Origin: Halorubellus salinus
GTDB taxonomy: Archaea; Halobacteriota; Halobacteria; Halobacteriales; Natrialbaceae
Direction: 5' to 3'
NCBI RefSeq assembly: GCF_020567525.1
Contig: NZ_JAJCVI010000007.1
Span: forward strand, 1-64,000
Length of the DNA: 64,000 nt
Position 1 is the first letter of the stretch, and each line of letters starts with the position of its first letter. Under the pieces are notes generated by a model that saw only the letters and a list, made by a program, of their open reading frames with translations, did not search any database and had not been told where the DNA came from. Position numbers and translations under genes: made by a program. Below, piece after piece: positions 1 to 8,896 of this stretch.

Positions 1-381
1 AAACGACTGTATATGTACGACGGATTCAACGAAGCGCTTGAACGCGACCTCATCACGCGCGATGACGCCTTCGAATTCATCAAACGCGCGTACTGTGTCA
101 GTGAGGCACAGGACGAGGCCTGGCTGGATGTCAGTGACGAGCACGGTCAGAACCTGTACCGAGACCGCATCGAGGACCAGTTCGATAGGGTCTGGAGCCG
201 ACTCCTCGAAGACCCGCTCTCTCAAGACGGCAAAGGCGAATTCATTGCCAACGTCGTCGAAGGAGAAGCCGAGGATGAACGCGGTCCGATGAACAGTCTT
301 CGAGACATCGACCAGCAGGTCCCGATAATCCCCGATCGGTTCTCGACGTTCGTCGTGGAGTCCTTCAGAGGGGAATACTGA
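1..381 (+). CDS. drmA: DrmA-like DISARM helicase, C-terminal end (partial)
   Basis: The frame is open from base 1 (K-R-L-Y before the first Met at 13), so the gene begins outside the window and only about 126 residues are seen. The tail is acidic and ends with a conserved-looking SLRDIDQQVP segment before a short C-terminus. No helicase motifs remain in view. The call rests mainly on context: the next genes are a DUF1998-type zinc protein and a single-HKD phospholipase D protein, the order drmA-drmB-drmC known from DISARM. The stop is directly followed by the drmB start at 383, so the genes are co-transcribed. Another helicase family cannot be excluded from this fragment alone. Confidence 0.68.
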   Translation, partial: KRLYMYDGFNEALERDLITRDDAFEFIKRAYCVSEAQDEAWLDVSDEHGQNLYRDRIEDQFDRVWSRLLEDPLSQDGKGEFIANVVEGEAEDERGPMNSLRDIDQQVPIIPDRFSTFVVESFRGEY

Positions 382-382
382 T

Positions 383-2269
383 ATGCAAGACAACGATGCG
401 GACATGGAGCGTGGTGTCGCACAGGTACTGAGTTCCTTCACCCCAGGCGCTGTTTTCAGCTACGGCCAAGCCGGCTTCTCCATGATGGTCGACAACTGGA
501 AAGTCCAACCAATGGAGAATGTAGACGGGAATCGGGTTGCAAATCATATCGCAGGGAGCGTCAGGGAGTTCCGGAACAGCGACGCCCAACCGTGGAACAA
601 TATCGAGCACGAACCAATCGATATCTACCGCCCGAACGAGGTGCAAGGAGAGTTCTTCCCGCAGACGATGGTCTGCAACAGTTGTGACAATGTATTCGCC
701 CCGAAGGACCTCAAGCATCTCGCCGCCAGCGAAGGAGAATGCGATAACTGTGGCGGGGAGCTCCAGCAACTACAGTTCGTACTGGTTCACGAATGCGGGC
801 ACGTCAATGATATCGAACCGAAGCCGTGTTCGCAACATGGCTGGGACCCAATCAAGCTGAAACGCGGCGATCCCGAACAGATGCAGACCTTCGGGTTCGT
901 CTGCCGGAGCTGTGGCACGGAGACAAAATCACTCGTGGGTGCCTGTGAGTGTGGGGAGTTCATCAATCAAGCAAGTCCGCTCCAGAGCGGGTCTGTCTAT
1001 TATCCCCAGCGCGAGACAATCGTCGACATCCCACCTGTTGGGGGTTCTGAGCTCAACATCCAGTATGGTGAATCATGGGCGCGGATTCTCATGCATGCTC
1101 ACATCGGCGAGTTAGACCTGAGCCAAGATGGAGTCACGTTGGAAGCTGTTGCATCTCGTGAAGGGGTCCCAGAAGAGCAACTCGACGATATCAGAGATCA
1201 ACTCGAGGAGGTTCCGCCCGAAACCGCAGAGACAATCATCCAGACACTCAGCGACGCTGCAAGCGGTGGCCCCGGCCGGCGAGAAATAGTCGAACTCAAC
1301 GAACAACACGTATCACTCTCCGATAATCCGGACCGCTACACCCAGATTTCTCACGAACTTTTCACCTTTCTCCGCGCGACTCGAGGGTATCAAGGCGCCC
1401 AAGCGGACCTCGACGATGTCGACAGACATCCGTCACCACGTCCACTCTCTGATTTCACGCAGACAGACTTCGTCAACCGATATCATCAAGCCGCCCTCTA
1501 CGAGGAGCTCCTGGACGACATCGCAATCGAAGATGCGTGGGTCGTCGATAACTTCCCGCTCCTCAGCCTCATCTATGGATACAGTCGCGGTCGCCCCGAC
1601 GCACGCAAGGCCGATCTCCGTGGCTTCGAGAACCCGCAGGCAGGACGTGATGCTGTCACCGTTTACGGAGACCGCTCTCCTAGTGAGGCAATCATTCTCC
1701 AGTTTGACCGCAGTGCCATCATCGACTGGCTCATCGAGGCCGGTGAACTGGCAGGGATGGACGCCCCAGATCAAGACGATGAAAAAAAACTCAAGATTTG
1801 GTTCTTGGAGAATATCGATCCGACGGAGACCCAGAATCCGTTCACGCCAATCGAGGATGCACTCACCGAGCAGGTCTATGAACTCCTCCACTCCTCAAGT
1901 CATGCACTGATGGGGACTGCTAGTGAACAATGCGGGCTTGATTCAGACAGTATCTCCGAACTCATCCTGCCAACGGTTCCAGCTATCATCCTTTACGCGG
2001 AAAGCATGGAGCACTTCTCACTTGGTGGTATGTTCACGTTGTTCAAGACCCGGCTTCACAACTGGGTTGACAGGGCGAAAGAACACGCAAATAGCTGCAT
2101 CTATGATCCGGCATGCCGGACTGAGGAATCTGGCGCCGCGTGCCACGCGTGTCTCCATACCAGCGAGTTCACGTGTGAGATGTTCAACAAGACGCTAAAT
2201 CGGAACGTCCTGATTGGGGACCCAGGGCGGAACCCAGCATTCTGGGAGAACCTAGACGATGGCATCTGA
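383..2269 (+). CDS. drmB: DrmB, DUF1998-type DISARM protein
   Basis: A 628-residue protein. The N-terminal part has the PGAVFSYG segment common near the start of DrmB proteins. Zinc-ligand clusters follow: CNSC and CDNC near residues 95-125, a CGH, then CRSC and CEC near 175-190. The C-terminus has the DUF1998 cysteine set (SCIYDPAC, CHACL, then CEMF, about residues 570-605). In DISARM, DrmB forms the core complex with the DrmA helicase and restricts incoming unmodified DNA. The start at 383 is one base after the drmA stop. The end overlaps drmC by 11 bases, which implies translational coupling. Confidence 0.88.
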   Translation: MQDNDADMERGVAQVLSSFTPGAVFSYGQAGFSMMVDNWKVQPMENVDGNRVANHIAGSVREFRNSDAQPWNNIEHEPIDIYRPNEVQGEFFPQTMVCNSCDNVFAPKDLKHLAASEGECDNCGGELQQLQFVLVHECGHVNDIEPKPCSQHGWDPIKLKRGDPEQMQTFGFVCRSCGTETKSLVGACECGEFINQASPLQSGSVYYPQRETIVDIPPVGGSELNIQYGESWARILMHAHIGELDLSQDGVTLEAVASREGVPEEQLDDIRDQLEEVPPETAETIIQTLSDAASGGPGRREIVELNEQHVSLSDNPDRYTQISHELFTFLRATRGYQGAQADLDDVDRHPSPRPLSDFTQTDFVNRYHQAALYEELLDDIAIEDAWVVDNFPLLSLIYGYSRGRPDARKADLRGFENPQAGRDAVTVYGDRSPSEAIILQFDRSAIIDWLIEAGELAGMDAPDQDDEKKLKIWFLENIDPTETQNPFTPIEDALTEQVYELLHSSSHALMGTASEQCGLDSDSISELILPTVPAIILYAESMEHFSLGGMFTLFKTRLHNWVDRAKEHANSCIYDPACRTEESGAACHACLHTSEFTCEMFNKTLNRNVLIGDPGRNPAFWENLDDGI

Positions 2270-3158
2270 GGATTCAGCGAGGCACGTAGGGCGTCTCTGC
2301 GAGGACTTCACCATTGCCGGCGCAATCTCCGAGGCTGCAGTGCTGGAGTCACTCTGTGATGGCTTCCGCGACATCCCTACAGACACCATCGACATCTCCG
2401 GCCAGGGCCTCATACAGGAAATCACCGAGATGACCCTGAGTCAGACCGAACAAGAGGCCCTCCTTATCGGACTCCTCCAAACCGACGTCGCAGACCGCAT
2501 CGGTGGCGGGCATACGATACTCGAGGCCACATACCGCATCAACACCACCCACGCTGTCGAGGTTCTCACCCAACAACTCATCGCTGCTCACGCGCTCACG
2601 GACGACGCCACCGATTCAAAACGCAGGACCACCGTCGAGACACTCGCGACCTTCCCAGTCGGTACGTCGCAATCACCCCACCGGCCTGAAGGTGTGGTCG
2701 ACCTCCCACCCAGACTTCGACGTCTCTTATTGGAAGCCAAGGAATCTGTCAGAATCGCGAATCCGTATTTCGATACAACACCACGAATCATCGATGACAT
2801 CCTTGCACTCCCCCGGAAAGGCGTACACACCGCGATACTCACCAGAGAACTCAATCATCCCGATCACAGAGCGGTCTTTGGCCGGATACACGAGACGCTC
2901 ACCGCCGAGGAGGAAGCACTCATCGATGTCCGAGAGCTCTACGCGCAAGATTCCAGTGGGAGACAAACGACAGCAACCCATGCCAAGCTGATGGTCGTCG
3001 ATGACGAGATCGCTTACGTCGGCAGCGCGAACTTGACCATCACCAGCCTCACCTCCAACTTCGAACTCGGAGTCATCATCAAAGGCCCCCCAGTCGCCGA
3101 TATCGCGGCCGCATTCGACGCCATTTTCAAAGACTCCACCGAGGTCAGCATCGAATGA
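2259..3158 (+). CDS. drmC: DrmC, phospholipase D-like DISARM protein
   Basis: A 299-residue protein with one HxKxxxxD motif (H241-A-K...D) followed by the usual G-S-A-N-L-T, i.e. the C-terminal half of the PLD/nuclease fold. A degenerate strand-rich N-terminal half lies around residues 145-200. A single HKD motif and about 300 residues fit DrmC. DrmC is a PLD-family protein thought to act as a nuclease and not always essential for DISARM function. It starts inside the end of drmB in another frame (ATG at 2259), so it belongs to the same operon. Confidence 0.87.
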   Translation: MASEDSARHVGRLCEDFTIAGAISEAAVLESLCDGFRDIPTDTIDISGQGLIQEITEMTLSQTEQEALLIGLLQTDVADRIGGGHTILEATYRINTTHAVEVLTQQLIAAHALTDDATDSKRRTTVETLATFPVGTSQSPHRPEGVVDLPPRLRRLLLEAKESVRIANPYFDTTPRIIDDILALPRKGVHTAILTRELNHPDHRAVFGRIHETLTAEEEALIDVRELYAQDSSGRQTTATHAKLMVVDDEIAYVGSANLTITSLTSNFELGVIIKGPPVADIAAAFDAIFKDSTEVSIE

Positions 3159-3225
3159 TTCACACACGCTATTCACATCGTAGCCGAACCAACTCCACAA
3201 TCCGCACTGCGAGGATTCGACACCG

Positions 3226-5181
3226 ATGACTACCTGGGTGGTCCCACTGGAGAGCCAGAGTGTCGAGGAGATACTTGAATCGAAACAGGTCATGGTTGAG
3301 AGCGACGAGGCCATCGATTCCGAGGATGTCATCGTATTGTATCGCCCGACGGAGACAGACCTCGTCGGGTGTTTTACCGTAGCCGATGCCACACCGGTCG
3401 GAGCAGATGCTACCACCACTTTGGTGACAGTCACTCCTCAATCGGAAACAGTGGGGCGACTCTCTGTCACCCGGGAATCTGAGCAGGAGCGATTCACTGG
3501 TGATGTACTCGCACTTGACGAGTCTGAAGCGGAGGTTAAGAGACGGCAACTCGATCGCGCTGACGACAGACTCCCCCCGAATACTGACGCCTCCGAACAA
3601 ACCGGCTCTCTGCTGGATATCGAATCGCTCTCGGATATCGTCCGTGCCTCTGCACAGGTTGACGCAGCCCAGCAGGACTTCTCTGGAGAACGCCATGGCC
3701 GGCTCGTGCTTCGAAATCAGATTCTGCGAGGGTCAGACCTCTCATATACGAACCTCGAGAATTCGGACTTTACTGATGCGGAACTCCAGGATGTCGATTT
3801 CAGGGGGGCGAACCTGACTGACGTGACGTTCGACGGGGCACATCTACAGGGTGCTGACTTCCGGGGCGCGAACCTCTCGAGTGCATCGTTCGACCAAGAC
3901 TTGACCCAATGTCGGTTCTCAGGCGCCAGCCTCATCGAAGCAGACCTGACGGGAACCACACTGGAGGGTGCAGACTTCTCACAGGCAGTGTTAGATGATG
4001 CGAATCTCCGTGGGACACGCCCCCACCGGACATGTTTTGATGATGCATCGCTCAAGGACATCCACTGTCAAGACGCCGAATTCATTGATGCCACATTCAG
4101 GGGGGCTAATCTCTCAGAAAGTACTCTCGCGGATGCAGACTTCACTGGTGCGACGTTCGATGGAGCAAAACTCACCAATGTTGATTTCACTCGCCCTCTC
4201 ATCGACGAGACATCGTTCAAATCTGCTGAACTGTCCAAGGCGGAGTTCGACGGTGTAACCGCCGCTGGTTTGGACTTCACTGATGCGAACCTCACTGACG
4301 CATCGTTCACAGATGCAATATTGGAGGATGCCCGTTTCACGGGCAGTCGACTCACACGAGCGGATTTTCGAGGTTCGAATCTCTCTGGAGCGGTGATGAC
4401 GGATGCAAAGGCGAGCGAGGCTGACTTCCGTCATGCGGTCATCGAACGGGTGGCCTTCGGTCAAACAGAGCTCTTTGCCGCCACATTCGGGGGCGCCGCA
4501 TTGTATGGTGCAATCCTCCAATCAGCACGGGTCGGTGGTGACACCAGTTTCCATCTCAACACGCACACCGAATCCACTTCTGATGCTCCCACCGACACAG
4601 CAACTGAAGCTACTCATCGACGCGTGGTCTACGATCCACGCTCAAATCAATCAATTCCAGAAGGCGTTGCAGGTGACCCTGCCGATGTGGAGAAGGCTGA
4701 ATCGGTCTATCAGACGCTCGAGACAGTGATGGCAGAGAATGCTTACGGAGCGGTTGCATCCAGCTACTTCTGGAATCAGAAGGAGATGCAGCGATACCAG
4801 GCCCGACAAGGAGGGACGAGTCTCGGAATCCCTAACGACATTCGATGGTGGCAAAATATCCTTGAGCGGGTCTCCTGCGGCTATGGCGAATCATTCAGCC
4901 ATCTCTTCGGCTGGGCGTTCGTTCTAGTATGCCTTCTCGCTACCGTCTACCCGTTGTTTGGTCTCTCTCATGCAGAGATTGGTAAGTTATCTTATGAAAC
5001 GGTTGGAGGGTGGGCGCCTGTCTATGGACTCCAATTCAGCCTTTCGGCGTTCACCGGGCTCGGATATGGACAATTTGACGTCAATCAGATTGGTGAAATG
5101 CTTGCAACAATCGAGACAGGATTGGGGGTGGTATTCTTTGCACTCCTTATATTCGTCATGACCCGGAAGGTCACTCGTTAA
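3226..5181 (+). CDS. Pentapeptide-repeat protein with C-terminal two-TM potassium-channel-like pore
   Basis: A 651-residue protein. Residues about 1-115 form a soluble acidic domain. About 160-440 are pentapeptide repeats of the A(D/N)Lxx type (for example DFRGANLTDVTF), a right-handed quadrilateral beta-helix. After a charged linker come a first membrane helix (about 558-580), a pore loop with T-G-L-G-Y-G near 616-622 matching the K+ channel selectivity-filter pattern, and a second helix (about 634-650). This is the two-TM ion-channel fold (Ion_trans_2 type). It lies 67 bases after drmC in the same direction and before the methyltransferase, so it is probably in the operon. A membrane effector that depolarises infected cells is an inference. 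A similar architecture is encoded at 55,683-57,710. Confidence 0.82.
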   Translation: MTTWVVPLESQSVEEILESKQVMVESDEAIDSEDVIVLYRPTETDLVGCFTVADATPVGADATTTLVTVTPQSETVGRLSVTRESEQERFTGDVLALDESEAEVKRRQLDRADDRLPPNTDASEQTGSLLDIESLSDIVRASAQVDAAQQDFSGERHGRLVLRNQILRGSDLSYTNLENSDFTDAELQDVDFRGANLTDVTFDGAHLQGADFRGANLSSASFDQDLTQCRFSGASLIEADLTGTTLEGADFSQAVLDDANLRGTRPHRTCFDDASLKDIHCQDAEFIDATFRGANLSESTLADADFTGATFDGAKLTNVDFTRPLIDETSFKSAELSKAEFDGVTAAGLDFTDANLTDASFTDAILEDARFTGSRLTRADFRGSNLSGAVMTDAKASEADFRHAVIERVAFGQTELFAATFGGAALYGAILQSARVGGDTSFHLNTHTESTSDAPTDTATEATHRRVVYDPRSNQSIPEGVAGDPADVEKAESVYQTLETVMAENAYGAVASSYFWNQKEMQRYQARQGGTSLGIPNDIRWWQNILERVSCGYGESFSHLFGWAFVLVCLLATVYPLFGLSHAEIGKLSYETVGGWAPVYGLQFSLSAFTGLGYGQFDVNQIGEMLATIETGLGVVFFALLIFVMTRKVTR

Positions 5182-5342
5182 CCTGCAATGAGAAGCAGAT
5201 AGACAAGCCTTAGACCGCCGATTCAAACGAATTCCCGGAGGCTGTTCCCGAAGCAGGGGATAAGCCAACGAGTATCTCCATCGCTACAAATCCCAAAGGG
5301 AGAATGTTGAAGAGTGGTGGCGACCGTAGGATTCGGTAAGCA

Positions 5343-6587
5343 ATGGGGCTGGATGTTGTCGAGTTGTTCGCTGGCGTTGGCGGGTTCCGCCTCGGACTAG
5401 AGGCCGCGGGGCACGAAGTCATCTGGAGCAACCAATGGGAACCATCGATACAAGCACAGCACGCCTCGAACTGCTACACTGAGCACTTCGGCGAGGAGAA
5501 CCACACCAATATCGATATCAACGAAATCGACGAGACCGAGGTCCCAGACCACGACCTCCTCTGTGGTGGGTTCCCCTGTCAGGACTACTCGGTCGCCCAG
5601 AGCGGCGCCGAAGGTATCGAAGGAGAGAAAGGCGCCCTCTGGTGGGAAATCGAGCGTATCACCCGCGAGAAACAGCCCCAGTATCTCCTTCTCGAGAATG
5701 TCAATCGGCTCCTGAAATCACCGACCGAACAGCGCGGTCGCGACTTTGGCGTCCTCCTGCACTGTCTGCATGATATCGGGTACAACGTGGAGTGGCGGGT
5801 CATCAATGCCGCCGACTACGGCGGGGCGACCAAACGCCGGCGCGTGTTCATCTTCGCGGCCCGCCGCGACACCGACTGGGGCACCTACCTCGACACGGAA
5901 GGCCCGCAGCCGTACTACTTCACGAAGAAGGGGTTCTTCCCGCGGGAGTTCCCCGTCGACGACGCCCAGACCCAGTTCCCCGTCGAACGCCCCCCAGACA
6001 CGGAACTCCTCGACAATCCGAAGGCGACGAGCGACGAGTTCGAATTCGAGTTCGAGAAAGCGGGCGCGATGATCGACGGCGGCATCTGGACGCGCGACAT
6101 CACCCCCGATGGGGAGGACCCGACACCGCTTCGGGAGAAGCTCATCCAGGATGGGGTGCCCGAGGAGTACCACGTGCCCGACGATGAGCTTGAGCGCTGG
6201 GAGTACGTCAAGGGCGCGAAGAAGGAAGATCGCGTGACTGATGATGGGTACGAGTACACGTTCAGCGAGGGAGCGATCCCCTTCCCGGATAATCTGGATA
6301 CCCCGGCGCGCACCATCTTGACGAGTGAAGGTGGCACCACTGCCGGCCGTGAGAAACACGTGGTCGAGGACCCCGCCACCGGCGACATCCGCGTGTTGAC
6401 GCCGGAGGAGGTCGAGCGTATCATGGAGTTCCCCGAGGGCTGGACGGATACGGGGATGCCAGAGACCTGGCGGTACACATGCATGGGGAACGCGCTCGTC
6501 GTCGGTCTCGTCGAACGGATGGGCGAGACCCTCGCAGACGGTGTCCTCGACGAGGACGCTGATACAGACGCTGTCGGCGTTGCCTGA
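5343..6587 (+). CDS. drmMII: C5 cytosine DNA methyltransferase (probable DISARM DrmMII)
   Basis: A 414-residue enzyme with the C5-methyltransferase motifs in order: SAM-binding FAGVGG (residues 9-14), catalytic G-G-F-P-C79-Q, ENV (118-120), then the Y-G-G-A-x-K-R-R-R segment, and a C-terminal MGNALV motif. Between motifs VIII and X lies an acidic variable target-recognition stretch. It would methylate host DNA so that DISARM spares it. Class 2 DISARM uses a 5mC enzyme, and this gene follows drmABC and the channel gene on the same strand after a 161-base gap. It could also serve the other restriction genes nearby. The start at 5343 puts motif I five residues from the N-terminus, as usual. Confidence 0.85.
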   Translation: MGLDVVELFAGVGGFRLGLEAAGHEVIWSNQWEPSIQAQHASNCYTEHFGEENHTNIDINEIDETEVPDHDLLCGGFPCQDYSVAQSGAEGIEGEKGALWWEIERITREKQPQYLLLENVNRLLKSPTEQRGRDFGVLLHCLHDIGYNVEWRVINAADYGGATKRRRVFIFAARRDTDWGTYLDTEGPQPYYFTKKGFFPREFPVDDAQTQFPVERPPDTELLDNPKATSDEFEFEFEKAGAMIDGGIWTRDITPDGEDPTPLREKLIQDGVPEEYHVPDDELERWEYVKGAKKEDRVTDDGYEYTFSEGAIPFPDNLDTPARTILTSEGGTTAGREKHVVEDPATGDIRVLTPEEVERIMEFPEGWTDTGMPETWRYTCMGNALVVGLVERMGETLADGVLDEDADTDAVGVA

Positions 6588-6673
6588 CACCACCAGCCTT
6601 CCACAAGCACGGAGAATACGAGGCGAATGCGTCGGCCGTCAGGGCGAGGGTGAAGTCGCGCCCCCGGTCTCGA

Positions 6674-8617
6674 TCATTGGGTGGCTGCAGGTTGTGTGTT
6701 GGTCGATACGGGCTGCAGGTCGAGAAGCCACTCGTCGATACACGCATGGTCAGCGTCCGGCAGTCGACACGTGGCTTCTGACACGATTGTCTCGCGAGTC
6801 GCGTCCGCCAGCTCGTCTGGAATGAACACGTCGTCTGCGTACGCTTCAAATCCGTGCTGGCAGTGATTCAATCGCCCCGCCACGTACATCGCACCAACTG
6901 CCTTCATGAGCACTCGAACCGGGAGAGTCGTCCCGCCGAGGATGTCGACGTCGATAGTGACGTCTTCGTAGTCTTCGTACGGAAAATGGGCATCCACGAC
7001 GCCGTGGCTGTTGTCGTCATCGCGATGGCCAGCGATAGCTTCCAGGACCTCGTACTCGAGCGGTCGGTCGATACGAGCGCGCCGTGACCGAATCGCCTGC
7101 AACGTCGTGGCATCCGGCACCAACGGCGCCACTTCTGATTGGAGATCCGCAACGTACGCCTCGAACGCCGATGCCATCTCCGGCTTCGCGTCGAGGAACG
7201 CCGCAACCAGCGTCGCAACCTGCTCCCGGTCGAGGGTGAGTGATTGGACGTCCGAGGAGTACCCCTTGTAGAGGACCACATCGAACGCCACCGGATGCCC
7301 AACCACCGGCTCTTCCTCATTGTCCTCGCTACCGTTCGGGGTCTCGGCGAGGCCGGCGGCTGGATGCTCGGGGTGTGTCTCCTTGTCGGTGTCGAGGTCG
7401 ACGCGGAACGCGGTCTTCGTGTCGTAGGGGACGTGATGGCGGAAGGACCGACTGAGACTCAACCGCCGCCGTCCCTTGTTCGAGAAGTCCTTCGCGTTCA
7501 GGTTCCGCCCGATATTCCCCTCCGGCACTGTCGATTCGACACGCCGCGGAACACTCGCGGCCTCGATGACGCCATCCGCGGCGAGGGCCTCGCGAATCGA
7601 CTGCCCGATGCGATACGCGAGTGGGACGGGGACGGCGTCGCCGACGCGATTCCACTTTCGGGCGACACTCGTTCCCGTGAACTGGTACGTGATGGGGAAC
7701 CCCTGAATCGTGCCAATCTCGCGGATGGTCGGCTTGCGATACTTACTGAAGCGCTCGGGCGCCACCGATTCGTCCTCCTCCATGACCAAGGTTTCCCGGG
7801 CGACGCGGCGGTTCGTCGCCAGGACCGTCCGCGACGGTACCGACGGATCATCGGGGAACTGCATCCGGCCGTAGAATGAGTGATCTGCCTTCCGCACCTT
7901 GATTTCCTTGGCCTCACGCTCCGTGAGATGACTGATATAATAGTGATCCGAGAGCTCCGCAGCAGGAATCTCGATATCATACAGCGGATCGCGCACCACC
8001 CCCTCGGGGCTGCTGGTCGGTGCCGGGAACGACTCCTGGACCTCGCCGAACGACAGCGCCTCCTCACTAGCTTCCTCAGGGAGCGGGAAGTCACCAGAGA
8101 ACAGCCGGTCCCGACGCTGCGGAGCGCCGTAATCACTCGCCGTCAACACCGCTCGATTCGGTATCTCGAGAACGCCGTCTCGCTCCTCGATACCCAACTG
8201 TTCGTAGGTATATTCGTCCTCGAGGTAGTTGTCGAGGCGCGGGACGTTCTCCATCACCCAGTAGTCGGGGTCGAGCTCGACAACGAAGTACATGAACCGC
8301 GCCACGAGCTTCATGCCTTCCGCAATGTCGCCGTTCCCACCACTGTTCGCGAACGAGAACTCCGTACACGGAGGCGACCCGAACACCACATCCACATCGT
8401 CCGGCAACGCATCGGGTTCCAGTTCGAGGATGTCCTTCTGGATGACCTCTGCCTCTGGATGGTTCAACCGGTACGTCTCGACGGCGCCACTGTCGTTGTC
8501 CACCGCGTGTGTGATATCGAAGCCTGCTTGACGGAGCCCTTCACTGAACCCACCGCCACCACAGAAGAGGTCGACTGCCACCGGGTCGTTGGCCATATCG
8601 TTATCGACTAGTCGCAT
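6674..8617 (-). CDS. C5 cytosine DNA methyltransferase with long C-terminal extension
   Basis: A 647-residue protein. Motif I is FCGGGG (about 18-23), the catalytic motif is S-P-P-C84-T-E-F, and ENV follows near 120. The catalytic module ends with the A-L-A region near 360. The last about 280 residues form an extension with no motif I recognise (acidic linker, then an alpha/beta segment with D-x-D-I-L-G-G). A start at the ATG at 8596 (M-A-N-D-P) would also fit, since motif I usually lies close to the N-terminus. It converges on the DISARM methyltransferase and lies downstream of the DptFGH-like genes on the same strand, so it may mark self DNA for that system or for the MutH-like nuclease. 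Confidence 0.85.
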   Translation of the reverse strand: MRLVDNDMANDPVAVDLFCGGGGFSEGLRQAGFDITHAVDNDSGAVETYRLNHPEAEVIQKDILELEPDALPDDVDVVFGSPPCTEFSFANSGGNGDIAEGMKLVARFMYFVVELDPDYWVMENVPRLDNYLEDEYTYEQLGIEERDGVLEIPNRAVLTASDYGAPQRRDRLFSGDFPLPEEASEEALSFGEVQESFPAPTSSPEGVVRDPLYDIEIPAAELSDHYYISHLTEREAKEIKVRKADHSFYGRMQFPDDPSVPSRTVLATNRRVARETLVMEEDESVAPERFSKYRKPTIREIGTIQGFPITYQFTGTSVARKWNRVGDAVPVPLAYRIGQSIREALAADGVIEAASVPRRVESTVPEGNIGRNLNAKDFSNKGRRRLSLSRSFRHHVPYDTKTAFRVDLDTDKETHPEHPAAGLAETPNGSEDNEEEPVVGHPVAFDVVLYKGYSSDVQSLTLDREQVATLVAAFLDAKPEMASAFEAYVADLQSEVAPLVPDATTLQAIRSRRARIDRPLEYEVLEAIAGHRDDDNSHGVVDAHFPYEDYEDVTIDVDILGGTTLPVRVLMKAVGAMYVAGRLNHCQHGFEAYADDVFIPDELADATRETIVSEATCRLPDADHACIDEWLLDLQPVSTNTQPAATQ

Positions 8618-8684
8618 GCCCTAATGCCTTTCGATCCTGTCGCCATCCCACTTGTCGGATTCCTGCGTCGTTAGAGATAGGCAT
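8601..8684 (-). other. Possible 27-residue leader ORF overlapping the methyltransferase start
   Basis: A short frame starts with ATG at 8684, has AGGAGGT at 8697-8703 twelve bases upstream, and stops at 8601, inside the first codons of the methyltransferase and just before its alternative ATG at 8596. The peptide is basic and has no recognisable features. The arrangement could couple translation of the methyltransferase to the leader. The spacing is long and this may be chance. Confidence 0.25.
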
Positions 8685-8723
8685 CTGAGATGATGACCTC
8701 CTGTGTTTCTGGAACCGGTTGTC

Positions 8724-8733
8724 TTTATAAGTT
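8724..8733 (-). promoter_or_regulatory. TATA box for the - strand methyltransferase gene
   Basis: On the - strand the sequence reads ACTTATAAAG. A transcript would start near 8703, just at the AGGAGGT motif. This gives the methyltransferase its own promoter, separate from the dptFGH-like operon that ends at 8897. Confidence 0.45.
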
Positions 8734-8896
8734 CAGGACGACGTGACACAACAGTTGAGAACTATCGAGAACCAGTCTCGAACGGCGTGGTGGATTCGGT
8801 TTGGAGTCAAGACCTGACTGCAACATGAATGCAGCTTCTGATGTCCAATCGTCGGTTTCTATCCTTCTACGAATCGGACATTCCTGGTATTCCTTC

